This document shows, in pieces, positions 8,544 through 16,318 of a stretch of 64,000 nt of DNA. The stretch lies in assembly GCA_032260385.1 (NCBI GenBank), contig JAVVEL010000003.1:1-64000 (forward strand), read 5' to 3'. The notes beneath the pieces are model-generated. The model did not search any database, had not been told where the DNA came from, and saw only the letters and a list, made by a program, of their open reading frames with translations. Every line of letters starts with the position of its first letter. Positions within the stretch are counted from its first letter, which is position 1. Made by a program: the position numbers and the translations under genes. This DNA is from UBA9300 sp032260385 (GTDB taxonomy: Bacteria > Bacteroidota > Bacteroidia > Bacteroidales > VadinHA17).

Positions 8544-9977
8544 TTTCCTCAAAACACCCAGTGCCGTCATATATCCGCTATAGATTGCCCCTGAAAAGCC
8601 GCCGCCGAATTTGCCCCATGCGGATGCTATATGCATATTACCGGGCAGGACTGAGAGGTATTTGTTTGATTTCCCGGGTTTTTGGGCAAAGCCATATACA
8701 GCCCCTTTTTTATTAAGTGTGTATTTCTTTACCGTAAGTGCTGTTGCCACTTCAGCATGGGCTACTGCCTGCCTGAAGCCGGGGATAAGATTATCCAGCC
8801 TGGCTGTGATCATTTCTTCCGTCCTTTTCTTTTGAATTTTATACTCTTTAGCACCAAGGTTTTCCCAGTCTTCAGGATAGTCAATACAGCAGGCGGCACC
8901 CACTCCTTTACCTTCCGGTGCCAGTCCTGAGTCTAGCTGGCTGTAGTCAACAAAGGTAAAACTCCTCCTGTCAAAACCGGCATGATTATTTCCGGCTATA
9001 TCAGCCTGGTTTTTTACTGACTCATCGAATATGAAAGTTGAATAATATTTATTTCCAAGCGATTTGAGGTCTTTCCTGAAACCGTAATAAACCGTAAGCA
9101 GGGAGGCCCCTATATCAAGATCGCTTATTGCACCGGCCAGTTCGCGCCCCCAGTCTTCAGGCAGCAAATTCTCAGCAAGGAGGGGCAGGGAGGAATTTAC
9201 AATTATTTCAGAAGCCCTGTCTGAATAAATTTCATCACTCCCCCTGGTCTTACTGTAGCTCACTCCTACCGGTCTGTCTTCTTCGAAAATTATGCCAGTC
9301 ACTTCATGTTTCAGCCTGATTTCACCTCCATTACTTCTAATAATGTCTGCAAGGGCATCTGATAATTTTTGAGATCCTCCCTTTACAAAATTCGCTCCTC
9401 CTGCATAATAACTTCCCTGGGCATTGAGGTAATAATAATATGAAAGGGTATAGGGATCATCATGGAAATATCCGAGGTTTCCCAGCAGGACCAGTTTAAG
9501 GTCCTCATCACTAATTATTTCATCAAGGAAGTCCCCTAAGCTTTTATCTTCCACGTTTTTTGACTCTACCATTATCCGCCTGGCATTGAGCACATGTTCG
9601 AAATAGGTCCTTATACCTTCTTCCTCATCCGGGAAGGACTTTAAAAGGGTATTAATAGCCTCACCGGGATCATGAGCTATTACGATATCGTGCCTGGTAT
9701 TATAAAACCTGTAAAACTCAGGCACCCGGAGAAATTTCACCCTGTCGAAGACGCCGAGGTCATTGAATATTTTTGTTTTCAGATCGCGGGCATGCAGTCC
9801 GTCCATCTCATGGAGCCCTACCTCCATGGTGTACTGTTTCCGCATGAAGCTTGTTGCACATCCTCCCGGTATATCGTGCTGTTCAATCAGCAATATCTTT
9901 TTTCCTTCTTTCGCAAGCTTGGCCCCTGCCGTAAGGCCTCCCAGGCCGGCTCCTATAATTATTACGTCGTAGTTCAT
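8538..9977 (-). CDS. phytoene desaturase-like FAD oxidoreductase
   Basis: FAD-dependent oxidoreductase of the CrtI / retinol saturase / carotenoid isomerase superfamily, 479 residues. The dinucleotide-binding motif GAGLGGLTAGAKLAKEGKK is at 9-27, followed by the ribose-binding E and the GGCATS segment. The C-terminal family block is YGFAQKPGKSN ... ASAWGKFGGGFSGAIYSG, where FAD contacts the second half. It acts on a hydrophobic polyene or lipid; the actual substrate is not evident because no crtB or crtE neighbours are present. It is 57 bp downstream of the GNAT-like gene on the same strand and follows the acyl-CoA synthetase, which suggests a lipid-modifying operon. Confidence 0.85.
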   Translation of the reverse strand: MNYDVIIIGAGLGGLTAGAKLAKEGKKILLIEQHDIPGGCATSFMRKQYTMEVGLHEMDGLHARDLKTKIFNDLGVFDRVKFLRVPEFYRFYNTRHDIVIAHDPGEAINTLLKSFPDEEEGIRTYFEHVLNARRIMVESKNVEDKSLGDFLDEIISDEDLKLVLLGNLGYFHDDPYTLSYYYYLNAQGSYYAGGANFVKGGSQKLSDALADIIRSNGGEIRLKHEVTGIIFEEDRPVGVSYSKTRGSDEIYSDRASEIIVNSSLPLLAENLLPEDWGRELAGAISDLDIGASLLTVYYGFRKDLKSLGNKYYSTFIFDESVKNQADIAGNNHAGFDRRSFTFVDYSQLDSGLAPEGKGVGAACCIDYPEDWENLGAKEYKIQKKRTEEMITARLDNLIPGFRQAVAHAEVATALTVKKYTLNKKGAVYGFAQKPGKSNKYLSVLPGNMHIASAWGKFGGGFSGAIYSGYMTALGVLRKG

Positions 9978-10034
9978 AGTGGTTTGTCTTTATTATTGGA
10001 ATACAGGATTACCGGACCTATGGAAGCTTTCTTA

Positions 10035-11204
10035 TCATTTAATCTCAGGTATTGGGTAACGCTGATATTCCGCATCCGGATCGAACATATACCTGTAAGT
10101 TATGTAATGTTTGGCGGGAAGGGATCCCACCGATAAAAATATCTTCCTCATTTTCGGATTGAAGTCGGCCACCCACGAAAACTCAATTTCCTCATAATGT
10201 GATTTTTTAGCCATTACTTCCGCCACTTTAAGTATTATACCCGATTCTATGCCCCTTCCCTGGTATTTTGGTATTACACCCATAAGTACTCCCCGTGCCC
10301 TGGTAATTGTTTTTTTCTTTTTCAGGTAGAGGAATTTAATCATTGCGGGAAGGTTCAGTTTACCCTTGAGATGTTTCAGGATCATATTTACGTCGGGCCA
10401 CATCAGGTAGATAGCTATTGGTTTATCTTCATAATAAGCCAGCCATATAAATTCCTCGTCTATAATTGCCTTTGCCTTTCGTAAAGTTTTCTTTATATAT
10501 TCAGCCTCCATAGGCTTAAAATCTGTTTTAAAAGAAGCCCATGCTTCATTATAGACAGCAGCAAAATCATTCACCCACCTGTCCATTTCTTTCCAGGTGA
10601 AATGGTGGAAGGAATATTCGGGTTTGGCGGCTATCCATTCAGCTATTTTCAAAAAGCGGGGTGGCAATTCCTTTTTCAGATCAAGATGAAAACCCTCCTG
10701 CTTATAGTAAACCCTGAAACCATATGATTCAAATAAGTCGCGGTAATAAGGATGATTATAGGCGATCTCGTAGGAGGGATGTGTAAATCCTTCAACCAGC
10801 AGCCCCCAGTATTTATCGGTCTCACCGAAGTTAATGGGACCGTCCATTGCTTCCATCCCTTTTTCTTTCAGCCAGTCACGTGCGGTATCAAACAGTTTAA
10901 AAGCGGCGTCTTTGTCATTTACGCATTCAAAGAAACCCATGCCCCCCGTGGGCTGACTCTGCCGGCCTGCTGTATTTTCATCAATAAAAGCCGCTACTCG
11001 TCCGGCCAGTTTACTGGCATCGTCATACAGTAGCCATCTGTTTACGATACCGTGTTTAAAGAAGACATTCCGGGCAGGGTCAAAAATTGATTCAATTTCA
11101 TCATCCAGCGGACATACCCAGGTAGCATCATTCATATAAATGAGTCTTGCCGCGTCATGGAAGAGCTTTGCCTGCCTTTTATTCTTAACCTCAACAATCT
11201 CCAT
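10035..11204 (-). CDS. GNAT-like acyltransferase (YghO-like)
   Basis: This 389-residue protein resembles the YghO-type GNAT proteins. The N-terminal half has a conserved block (AARLIYMNDATWVCPLDDEI, then FDPARNVFFKHG), and the C-terminal half has an acetyl-CoA-fold stretch with a likely pyrophosphate-binding turn (RGVLMGVIPKYQGRGIESG, about residues 315-333). The biochemical role of the family is not established. It starts 14 bp after the stop of a long-chain acyl-CoA synthetase, so a fatty-acyl donor is plausible. The start ATG at 11204 gives MEIVEVKNKRQAKLF, a good match to the family start. Confidence 0.75.
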   Translation of the reverse strand: MEIVEVKNKRQAKLFHDAARLIYMNDATWVCPLDDEIESIFDPARNVFFKHGIVNRWLLYDDASKLAGRVAAFIDENTAGRQSQPTGGMGFFECVNDKDAAFKLFDTARDWLKEKGMEAMDGPINFGETDKYWGLLVEGFTHPSYEIAYNHPYYRDLFESYGFRVYYKQEGFHLDLKKELPPRFLKIAEWIAAKPEYSFHHFTWKEMDRWVNDFAAVYNEAWASFKTDFKPMEAEYIKKTLRKAKAIIDEEFIWLAYYEDKPIAIYLMWPDVNMILKHLKGKLNLPAMIKFLYLKKKKTITRARGVLMGVIPKYQGRGIESGIILKVAEVMAKKSHYEEIEFSWVADFNPKMRKIFLSVGSLPAKHYITYRYMFDPDAEYQRYPIPEIK

Positions 11205-11218
11205 TTCTGAAAAGATGC

Positions 11219-13006
11219 TTATGTATATGTTTTACGGTAAATATTATCTATTATCATGCTGTATTTCGATTCTATGACCTGTCTTTTCAGCTTAAGGCTT
11301 GCTGACAGTTCCCCGCTCAGGGGAGACCATTCATCTGCCACCAGTCTGAAGCGCAGGATTTTCTCGCTTTCCGAAAGTTTCTTATTAAGCTTTTCTATTT
11401 CCCGGGAGAACAGGTCGTGTATAAGAGGAAGGCATATCATGTCACTTATGCTCTCATTACCATACAGACCATTGGCGATGCACCAGTTTTTCAGGTAATT
11501 GAAATCGGGCACCAGGAGGGCGCTGGCAAATTTCTGATGTTCACCGGTAACCATAACCTGGTCGATAAAGGGTGATTCCTTCAGTTTATTTTCTATAATC
11601 TGGGGTGCCACAAATTTGCCGTTCGACAGTTTAAAGATATCTTTTTTACGATCGGTAACCATAAGGAATTTGCCGTCTTCAATATGCCCTACATCGCCTG
11701 TATGGAACCATCCTTCCGAATCAATGACCTGTGCTGTGAGTTCCGGATCTTTGTAGTAAGCGATCATAACATTATGTCCCCTGCATAGTATCTCACCGTC
11801 GGGGGCAATCTTCATTTCCACGCCATTGATAAGGGCACCCACTGATCCCAGCCGGCAAAGTGGTGCATCCTGCCTGTTTATTGTAATGACAGGAGATGTT
11901 TCAGTAAGGCCGTACATATTGAGTATTTTAAGCCCTGCGGCCCAGAATATACGCTCATGTCTTGCCTGCAGGCTTGCTCCTCCGCAGCCCACAAGCCTGA
12001 CCTTTCCGCCCAGGGCTTCCCTCCATTTGGAGAATATCAGTTTATCGGCTATTTGCAGTTTCCGGTAATAGAACCATGATTTCCGGCCAAAAGGCTCATA
12101 TTTCAGGCCCAGGTCAACAGCCCAGAAGAATATCTTTTTCTTCATTCCTTTCAGGGCTTTGCCTTTAGCTATCACATTATCATATACTTTTTCCAGGATC
12201 CGTGGCACAGCGTCAAATCCGGATGCCTTTATCTCCCTCAGGTTAGCTGCGATTGTACCCATATTTTCCGCATAGTAGATTGAGGTACCTGAATACTGTG
12301 TCTGGTAATTACCCATACGCCCGCCCACATGACATAAGGGAAGGATGCTGAGGTAGCTATCTGTGGGTTTTAGTCTGAAAACTTCAGCTGCAGCCAGGAA
12401 ATTACGAACCAGGTTAGTATGTGAGAGCAACACGCCTTTTGCCCTTCCCGTTGTGCCTGAAGTATAAATAAGGGATGCAGGATCGTCAGGTAAGACTTCT
12501 GTTTTCATCCTTTCTGCCTTTTGAATTATTGAAGCATCACAGTTTTTACCCCTGTCAGCTATTTCTTTCCAGTCTGGAATGCCATCAATTTCATCAAAAG
12601 TAAATACATACTTTATATTAATAATCTCATCACATAGCGGTTTAATGGCGTTATAGAGTTTTTTGTCAGAAACAATCACCATTGTTGCTTCGGAATGCTC
12701 AAACACATAACGGTATTCATCACATGTCATAGAGGTAAAAACCGGAACATGAACAAGACCCAGCATTGCCATTCCCATATCCACGAAGTTCCACTGGGGA
12801 CGGTTATTGGTTATAGTAATAATTTTATCGCCTTTTTTAAATCCCATTTCCAGCAGTCCGTAAGCAAAATGGTGTGACAGTTCATTATATTGTCTTGCGC
12901 TGTAAAATATCCATTTTCCGTCTTTTTTTTCTGCCAGTGCATCTGTCTTATCGGGAAAATGCAGCATATATCTGTCGAGTAGGTCGAAGGTTCGGCTTGG
13001 CTCCAT
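11219..13006 (-). CDS. long-chain acyl-CoA synthetase (AMP-forming)
   Basis: Adenylate-forming ligase of the FadD/FAA type, 595 residues, which activates fatty acids to acyl-CoA via acyl-AMP. Motifs appear in order: the P-loop-like YTSGTTGRAKG near residue 178, YGLTETSPV near 370, GWFHTGDVG near 445, and DRKKDIFKLSNGKFV with the C-terminal hinge and catalytic lysine region after it. This is the soluble or peripheral long-chain form used for membrane lipid recycling. It is the first gene of a three-gene minus-strand unit with the GNAT-like protein and the CrtI-like flavoprotein. Confidence 0.93.
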   Translation of the reverse strand: MEPSRTFDLLDRYMLHFPDKTDALAEKKDGKWIFYSARQYNELSHHFAYGLLEMGFKKGDKIITITNNRPQWNFVDMGMAMLGLVHVPVFTSMTCDEYRYVFEHSEATMVIVSDKKLYNAIKPLCDEIINIKYVFTFDEIDGIPDWKEIADRGKNCDASIIQKAERMKTEVLPDDPASLIYTSGTTGRAKGVLLSHTNLVRNFLAAAEVFRLKPTDSYLSILPLCHVGGRMGNYQTQYSGTSIYYAENMGTIAANLREIKASGFDAVPRILEKVYDNVIAKGKALKGMKKKIFFWAVDLGLKYEPFGRKSWFYYRKLQIADKLIFSKWREALGGKVRLVGCGGASLQARHERIFWAAGLKILNMYGLTETSPVITINRQDAPLCRLGSVGALINGVEMKIAPDGEILCRGHNVMIAYYKDPELTAQVIDSEGWFHTGDVGHIEDGKFLMVTDRKKDIFKLSNGKFVAPQIIENKLKESPFIDQVMVTGEHQKFASALLVPDFNYLKNWCIANGLYGNESISDMICLPLIHDLFSREIEKLNKKLSESEKILRFRLVADEWSPLSGELSASLKLKRQVIESKYSMIIDNIYRKTYT

Positions 13007-13054
13007 CTGTCTTTTTTTTTGGTTTTATGCAAGATAGGAAAAGTATGAAGAAAT

Positions 13055-13135
13055 GTTGAATTGTTGAACCGGGAAATATTAGTTTGCCGCAGGCAAATGT
13101 ATCTTGCGGGTTTGGCGAAGCCAATCGTTAAATCG
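13055..13135. repeat. repeat cluster left of the tocopherol-cyclase-like gene
   Basis: This cluster contains GTTGAATTGTTGAA (13055-13068), a mini-hairpin TTTGCC-GCA-GGCAAA (13083-13097), a second mini-hairpin TTGGC-GAA-GCCAA (13112-13124) and AATCGTTAAATCG (13123-13135). The first motif recurs directly and the last as its exact reverse complement on the right side of the next gene. The cluster occupies the divergent gap between the acyl-CoA synthetase and the cyclase-like gene. Confidence 0.6.
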
Positions 13136-13229
13136 TAGAAGCCGTAGAAAACATTATATTTAAACAATCATAAAACCTGCTTCAATGACCGAAGGATAAA
13201 ACAAATAAACAATTAAACTATTCTGCAAT

Positions 13230-14186
13230 ATGAAAGTATTCAGGCCATGGGCTTTTCAGGGTTCTAAAAGAATGAAAAACTATTTTGAAGGCTGGTACTT
13301 CAAACATGTTTCAGAGGACAGGAAAAATGTATATGCCATCATCCCCGGCCTTTCACTGTCTGAGAAAGACAGTCATTCTTTCGTGCAGCTCCTCGATGGT
13401 TTATCAGGAGAAACCTTATATTTCAGATTTCCGGTAAGCAGCTTTAATGCTTCAGGCAGGAATTTATCGGTTAAGGTTGGCAAATCTTCATTTGATTCCA
13501 GGGGAATAAAACTGGATATTGATGATGAGCAGGGAAATATACGCGGCGAGATTGATTACGGTGAATTTAACTATTATCCTGCAAAGCTTACCAGGCCTGG
13601 TATTATGGGCTGGTATTCCTTTGTCCCTTTTATGGAATGCAAACATGGGATTGTTTCCACCGGTCATGCCATTGACGGGCAGCTTGAGGTAAGGCAAAAG
13701 ACCATTGATTTCAGCAAAGGGAGGGGCTATATTGAGAAAGACTGGGGTAGCTCCTTCCCTGAATCATGGATATGGCTGCATTGCAATACTTTTAAATCGC
13801 CTGATGCCTCATTTACATTTTCCGTGGCCAAGATACCATGGCTTGGCAGCTTTTTCATAGGTTTTATCTCTTACCTTAGTTTTGGTGAGCATTTCTACAA
13901 TTTCTCCACATGGTCTAAGGCTAAAATTGAGTCACTGCAATACAGAGACAATATTCTGAATTTTATACTGGCAAACAATAAGTACAAACTCTATGTGAAG
14001 GCTGTAAATAATATGCCGGGTGATTTAAAAGCGCCGGTGCTGGGTTCTATGACACGCATAATAAAAGAGACCGTTGACGCCAGGATTGAAATAAGGTTAA
14101 TTGACAGAAGCGGCAATACCTTATTTGAGGATGAGGGTATAAGGGGAGGGATGGAGCTTATTGACAGCATGCTTGATTATTTTTAA
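13230..14186 (+). CDS. tocopherol cyclase-like protein
   Basis: A 318-residue protein of the tocopherol cyclase / lipocalin-like beta-barrel family (PF14249 type). The N-terminus MKVFRPWAFQGSKRMKNYFEGWYFKHV carries the family hallmark NYFEGWY, and the middle holds GYIEKDWGSSFPESWIWLH, another conserved block. Plant and cyanobacterial members close the chromanol ring of vitamin E. Bacterial members without tocopherol pathways have unknown substrates, and no prenylquinone pathway gene is visible here. There is no signal peptide. It stands alone, divergent from the acyl-CoA synthetase and flanked on both sides by the same short repeats. Confidence 0.82.
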   Translation: MKVFRPWAFQGSKRMKNYFEGWYFKHVSEDRKNVYAIIPGLSLSEKDSHSFVQLLDGLSGETLYFRFPVSSFNASGRNLSVKVGKSSFDSRGIKLDIDDEQGNIRGEIDYGEFNYYPAKLTRPGIMGWYSFVPFMECKHGIVSTGHAIDGQLEVRQKTIDFSKGRGYIEKDWGSSFPESWIWLHCNTFKSPDASFTFSVAKIPWLGSFFIGFISYLSFGEHFYNFSTWSKAKIESLQYRDNILNFILANNKYKLYVKAVNNMPGDLKAPVLGSMTRIIKETVDARIEIRLIDRSGNTLFEDEGIRGGMELIDSMLDYF

Positions 14187-14202
14187 AGTGTTGAGCCAAG
14201 AG

Positions 14203-14278
14203 GTTGAATTGTTGAATTGTGTGGTTGTTGAATCGGTTTGTTGAAGTTAGGAGGGCCCGATTTAACGATTTAACGATT
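14203..14278. repeat. repeat cluster right of the tocopherol-cyclase-like gene
   Basis: GTTGAATTGTTGAA (14203-14216) repeats the left-side motif in the same direction. CGATTTAACGATT (14258-14270), extended by a second TTTAACGATT unit, is the exact inverse of the 13-mer at 13123-13135. Together the two clusters bracket the 957-bp gene. Confidence 0.6.
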
Positions 14279-14346
14279 CAACTATTAAACAATAGCATAA
14301 AATGATTATTTTTAGGGCTGCAAATAAAAATAAATAAACAGGTAAA

Positions 14347-14769
14347 ATGAAAAGAATAATCAGCATTCCGTCCTATATACTGATTACTGTATTGCTTCTG
14401 TCTCTCAGCAGTTGCCAGAAGGATCGTGTTACACTTTTAACCGACGGGGTTTGGCAGTTCGAGAATATTACCACCAACAGTGAAAATGAAACCATAAAGA
14501 CCATTGTTGCAGGTTTCAAGGCAGTGTATACCGACGGCACCATGCAGTTTTTCAGTGACGGTACCTACATTAAGGAATTTCCTCTGATTGTCGATGAAAC
14601 CGGTAACTGGGAGCTGGTTGGAAAAACGCAGCTCGTATTCACACCTGACGGTGGTCTGGTTCAGACAGCATCAATTGATAAAATAAGCAAGAGTGAGCTG
14701 GTTTACCTTGAAACCTTTGTTGAAGGTGACCAGAACACCTTCACCACATCCACCACCTGGGTAAAGTAA
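14347..14769 (+). CDS. small lipocalin-like lipoprotein
   Basis: A 140-residue lipoprotein: a hydrophobic signal ends in LSLSSC (lipobox Cys near residue 23), followed by alternating beta-strand sequence (DGVWQFENITT, DGTMQFFSDGTYIKEF, ETGNWELVGKTQLVFTPDG). The pattern of a W-x-F start and repeated TGNWEL strands fits the lipocalin-like DUF family common in Bacteroidota. It is probably anchored in the outer membrane facing the periplasm. No enzyme motif is present. The nearby repeat cluster lies upstream and a convergent gene lies downstream. Confidence 0.75.
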   Translation: MKRIISIPSYILITVLLLSLSSCQKDRVTLLTDGVWQFENITTNSENETIKTIVAGFKAVYTDGTMQFFSDGTYIKEFPLIVDETGNWELVGKTQLVFTPDGGLVQTASIDKISKSELVYLETFVEGDQNTFTTSTTWVK

Positions 14770-14817
14770 TCATTCAACCGGTGCGCCGCTTGAGTGATCA
14801 CCTTAGCTGTTAATTTA

Positions 14818-15204
14818 TTAAATATGATCTTTTTTCCTGAAGGATGTAGGTATAAAAGTAAAATTCTTCACACCAAATTTTCTTGCAAGCAATTCTAGGC
14901 CTATAAGCGATACACCTCCACCTGGCAGTATAGAAATGGAGGCAAAAACTGAAATTCTGCCTATATCTTTCAGCTGTTCTATTGCTGCCTTTACTTCTTC
15001 TTCGCTTGGTGGTTCACTTCTCTCATTCAGCTTCAGCTTTTTTTCAAGCAATCTGAAAAATAAGCGGGCCATTTCCCGTGTTTCTCTGGCCTCCTGCCCA
15101 AAACCAGCCATAGTCTTTTCAATAAGCTTTTTGCGTGTAATTGCATATTGCTGTGATTTTACCTGGTAACGGTAACGGAGTTTATAAAGGAGTCGTTCAA
15201 ACAT
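14818..15204 (-). CDS. conserved hypothetical protein with LETM1-like C-terminus
   Basis: This is a 128-residue basic, helical protein without signal or membrane helix at the start. The last third (DIGRISVFASISILPGGGVSLIGLELLARKFGVKNFTFIPTSF) resembles the short glycine-rich block shared by LETM1-like ribosome-binding domains, which is a weak match by eye only. The first two thirds are rich in K, R and E and likely helical. Function is not known. It is convergent with the lipoprotein gene and separate from the thioredoxin-like gene by about 145 bp of repeat-containing DNA. Confidence 0.65.
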   Translation of the reverse strand: MFERLLYKLRYRYQVKSQQYAITRKKLIEKTMAGFGQEARETREMARLFFRLLEKKLKLNERSEPPSEEEVKAAIEQLKDIGRISVFASISILPGGGVSLIGLELLARKFGVKNFTFIPTSFRKKDHI

Positions 15205-15349
15205 TGTTTTAGTTAATGGCTATCATGAAAACATCCCCCTGTCCTGACACCGCGGCCGGGACTTCCCCCTTGGCTTCGCCGGGCTCATCCCTAATTCCCG
15301 GGATTCTGCTCAAAGGGGGATCAGATCCGCGCCAGCGAATGAAGGGTGA

Positions 15350-15931
15350 TTATACCAGGTCACAGGCTGCGGGGGGCATCCAGTGTGCATCTTTTCCCTC
15401 CCATTTAACGTTGCACCCGATGGGATTTGTTACGGGTTCAGATATTTCCCGGCCTGACACAAGTTCCTCCAGGGCCTTTTCCAGGTCATTGCTTGTAGCC
15501 AGTGAAGTATTTTTAGGATTATCAAGAGACCTGCCTGTATATACCAGCTTGCGGTCCTGATCGAAGACATAAAAATGGGGTGTTCTCAGGGCTCCGTATT
15601 TAAGCGCGATTTCCTGGGTATCGTCATAAAGATAGAGCCATGGAAAATTATATTTTTTCATGCGTTCAACCATATGATCGAAGTCATCTTCGGGGTAGGT
15701 ATTGGGGCTGTTTGAATTAATCGCCACAAATTTCACTCCCTCAGGAATAAATTTGTTTGCTATTTCCCTGGTGTGTTCATCCGATCCAATAACATAAGGG
15801 CAATGGTTGCAGGTGAAAAAGATCACCAGGTATTTGCTGTCATCAAAATCAGACAGACTGTAAACATTTCCGTCGGTTGCCTTCAGTTTAAAACCGGGAG
15901 CTTTTGCTCCTAAGTACAATGTAAAAGCCAT
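15350..15931 (-). CDS. thioredoxin-like / AhpC-TSA family protein
   Basis: A 193-residue protein with a thioredoxin fold. The motif FFTCNHCPYV has cysteines at 41 and 44 (CxxC), preceded by APGFKLKATDGNVYSLSDF, the usual peroxiredoxin/TlpA-like start. The cis-proline region is GALRTPHFYVFD. The C-terminal tail (NPIGCNVKWEGKDAHWMPPAACDLV) is typical of the stand-alone cytoplasmic thioredoxin family widespread in Bacteroidota and Planctomycetes. There is no signal peptide, so it is cytoplasmic. The likely role is thiol-disulfide exchange or peroxide defence; the substrate is unknown. Confidence 0.88.
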   Translation of the reverse strand: MAFTLYLGAKAPGFKLKATDGNVYSLSDFDDSKYLVIFFTCNHCPYVIGSDEHTREIANKFIPEGVKFVAINSNSPNTYPEDDFDHMVERMKKYNFPWLYLYDDTQEIALKYGALRTPHFYVFDQDRKLVYTGRSLDNPKNTSLATSNDLEKALEELVSGREISEPVTNPIGCNVKWEGKDAHWMPPAACDLV

Positions 15932-16101
15932 ATTATTTTCCTCTTTATTGTTTATTAAAGAAACAAGATAAGTTTTATTAATGTTTATATTATAGCAATT
16001 TTTATATAAAAAGCCAAAAAAACAAGTGAAGCGTGCGGAATATGTTCACGAACACTTTTTTCTCCAGGCAAGCGCTTGAATTAAGATAAAACTGTAAACA
16101 C

Positions 16102-16254
16102 ATGAAATCATCTGATATATCAGAACACTGGGGTGGCTACCGCCTTAGCCCCGACCTGTTTGAGTTCTGGGAGGAAGGAGAAAACCGCCTGCATGACAGG
16201 ATTGAGTACCAGCACCATGATGGAGTATGGATAAAAAGGAGGCTGGCTCCATAA
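16102..16254 (+). pseudogene. stand-alone C-terminal domain of pyridoxamine 5'-phosphate oxidase (PdxH)
   Basis: A 50-residue frame from ATG to TAA. From residue 9 it matches the end of PdxH closely: HWGGYRLSPDLFEFW, then NRLHDRIEY and a final KRRLAP. The RLHDR segment carries the Arg and His that contact PLP in full-length enzymes of about 210 residues. No trace of the FMN-binding N-terminal barrel is visible upstream in any frame, so this is either a remnant of a deleted pdxH or a free-standing C-terminal domain. The frame is undamaged and starts with a good ATG, which leaves the second option open. Confidence 0.8.
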
Positions 16255-16264
16255 AGAGCCAGCC
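16233..16264 (-). terminator. intrinsic terminator, probably of the M16 peptidase gene
   Basis: A perfect 9-bp stem, GGCTGGCTC (16241-16249) with GAGCCAGCC (16256-16264), has a 6-nt loop. On the minus strand it is followed by TCC and then TTTTT. It lies about 55 bp beyond the end of the minus-strand peptidase gene and overlaps the last codons of the PdxH-like frame. Confidence 0.75.
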
Positions 16265-16318
16265 CGCTAATCCTTACTATTCTGAGATGGGCATGGATCC
16301 GGAGATCCTCGCCTTATA

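Noticed and set aside
15205..15349. Imperfect inverted ATCCCCC/GGGGGAT strings and a TTGGCTTCGCC motif as a possible terminator or mobile element
   Set aside because: The pairing is short and interrupted, with no T-run and no terminal repeat; it is probably part of the dispersed repeats.
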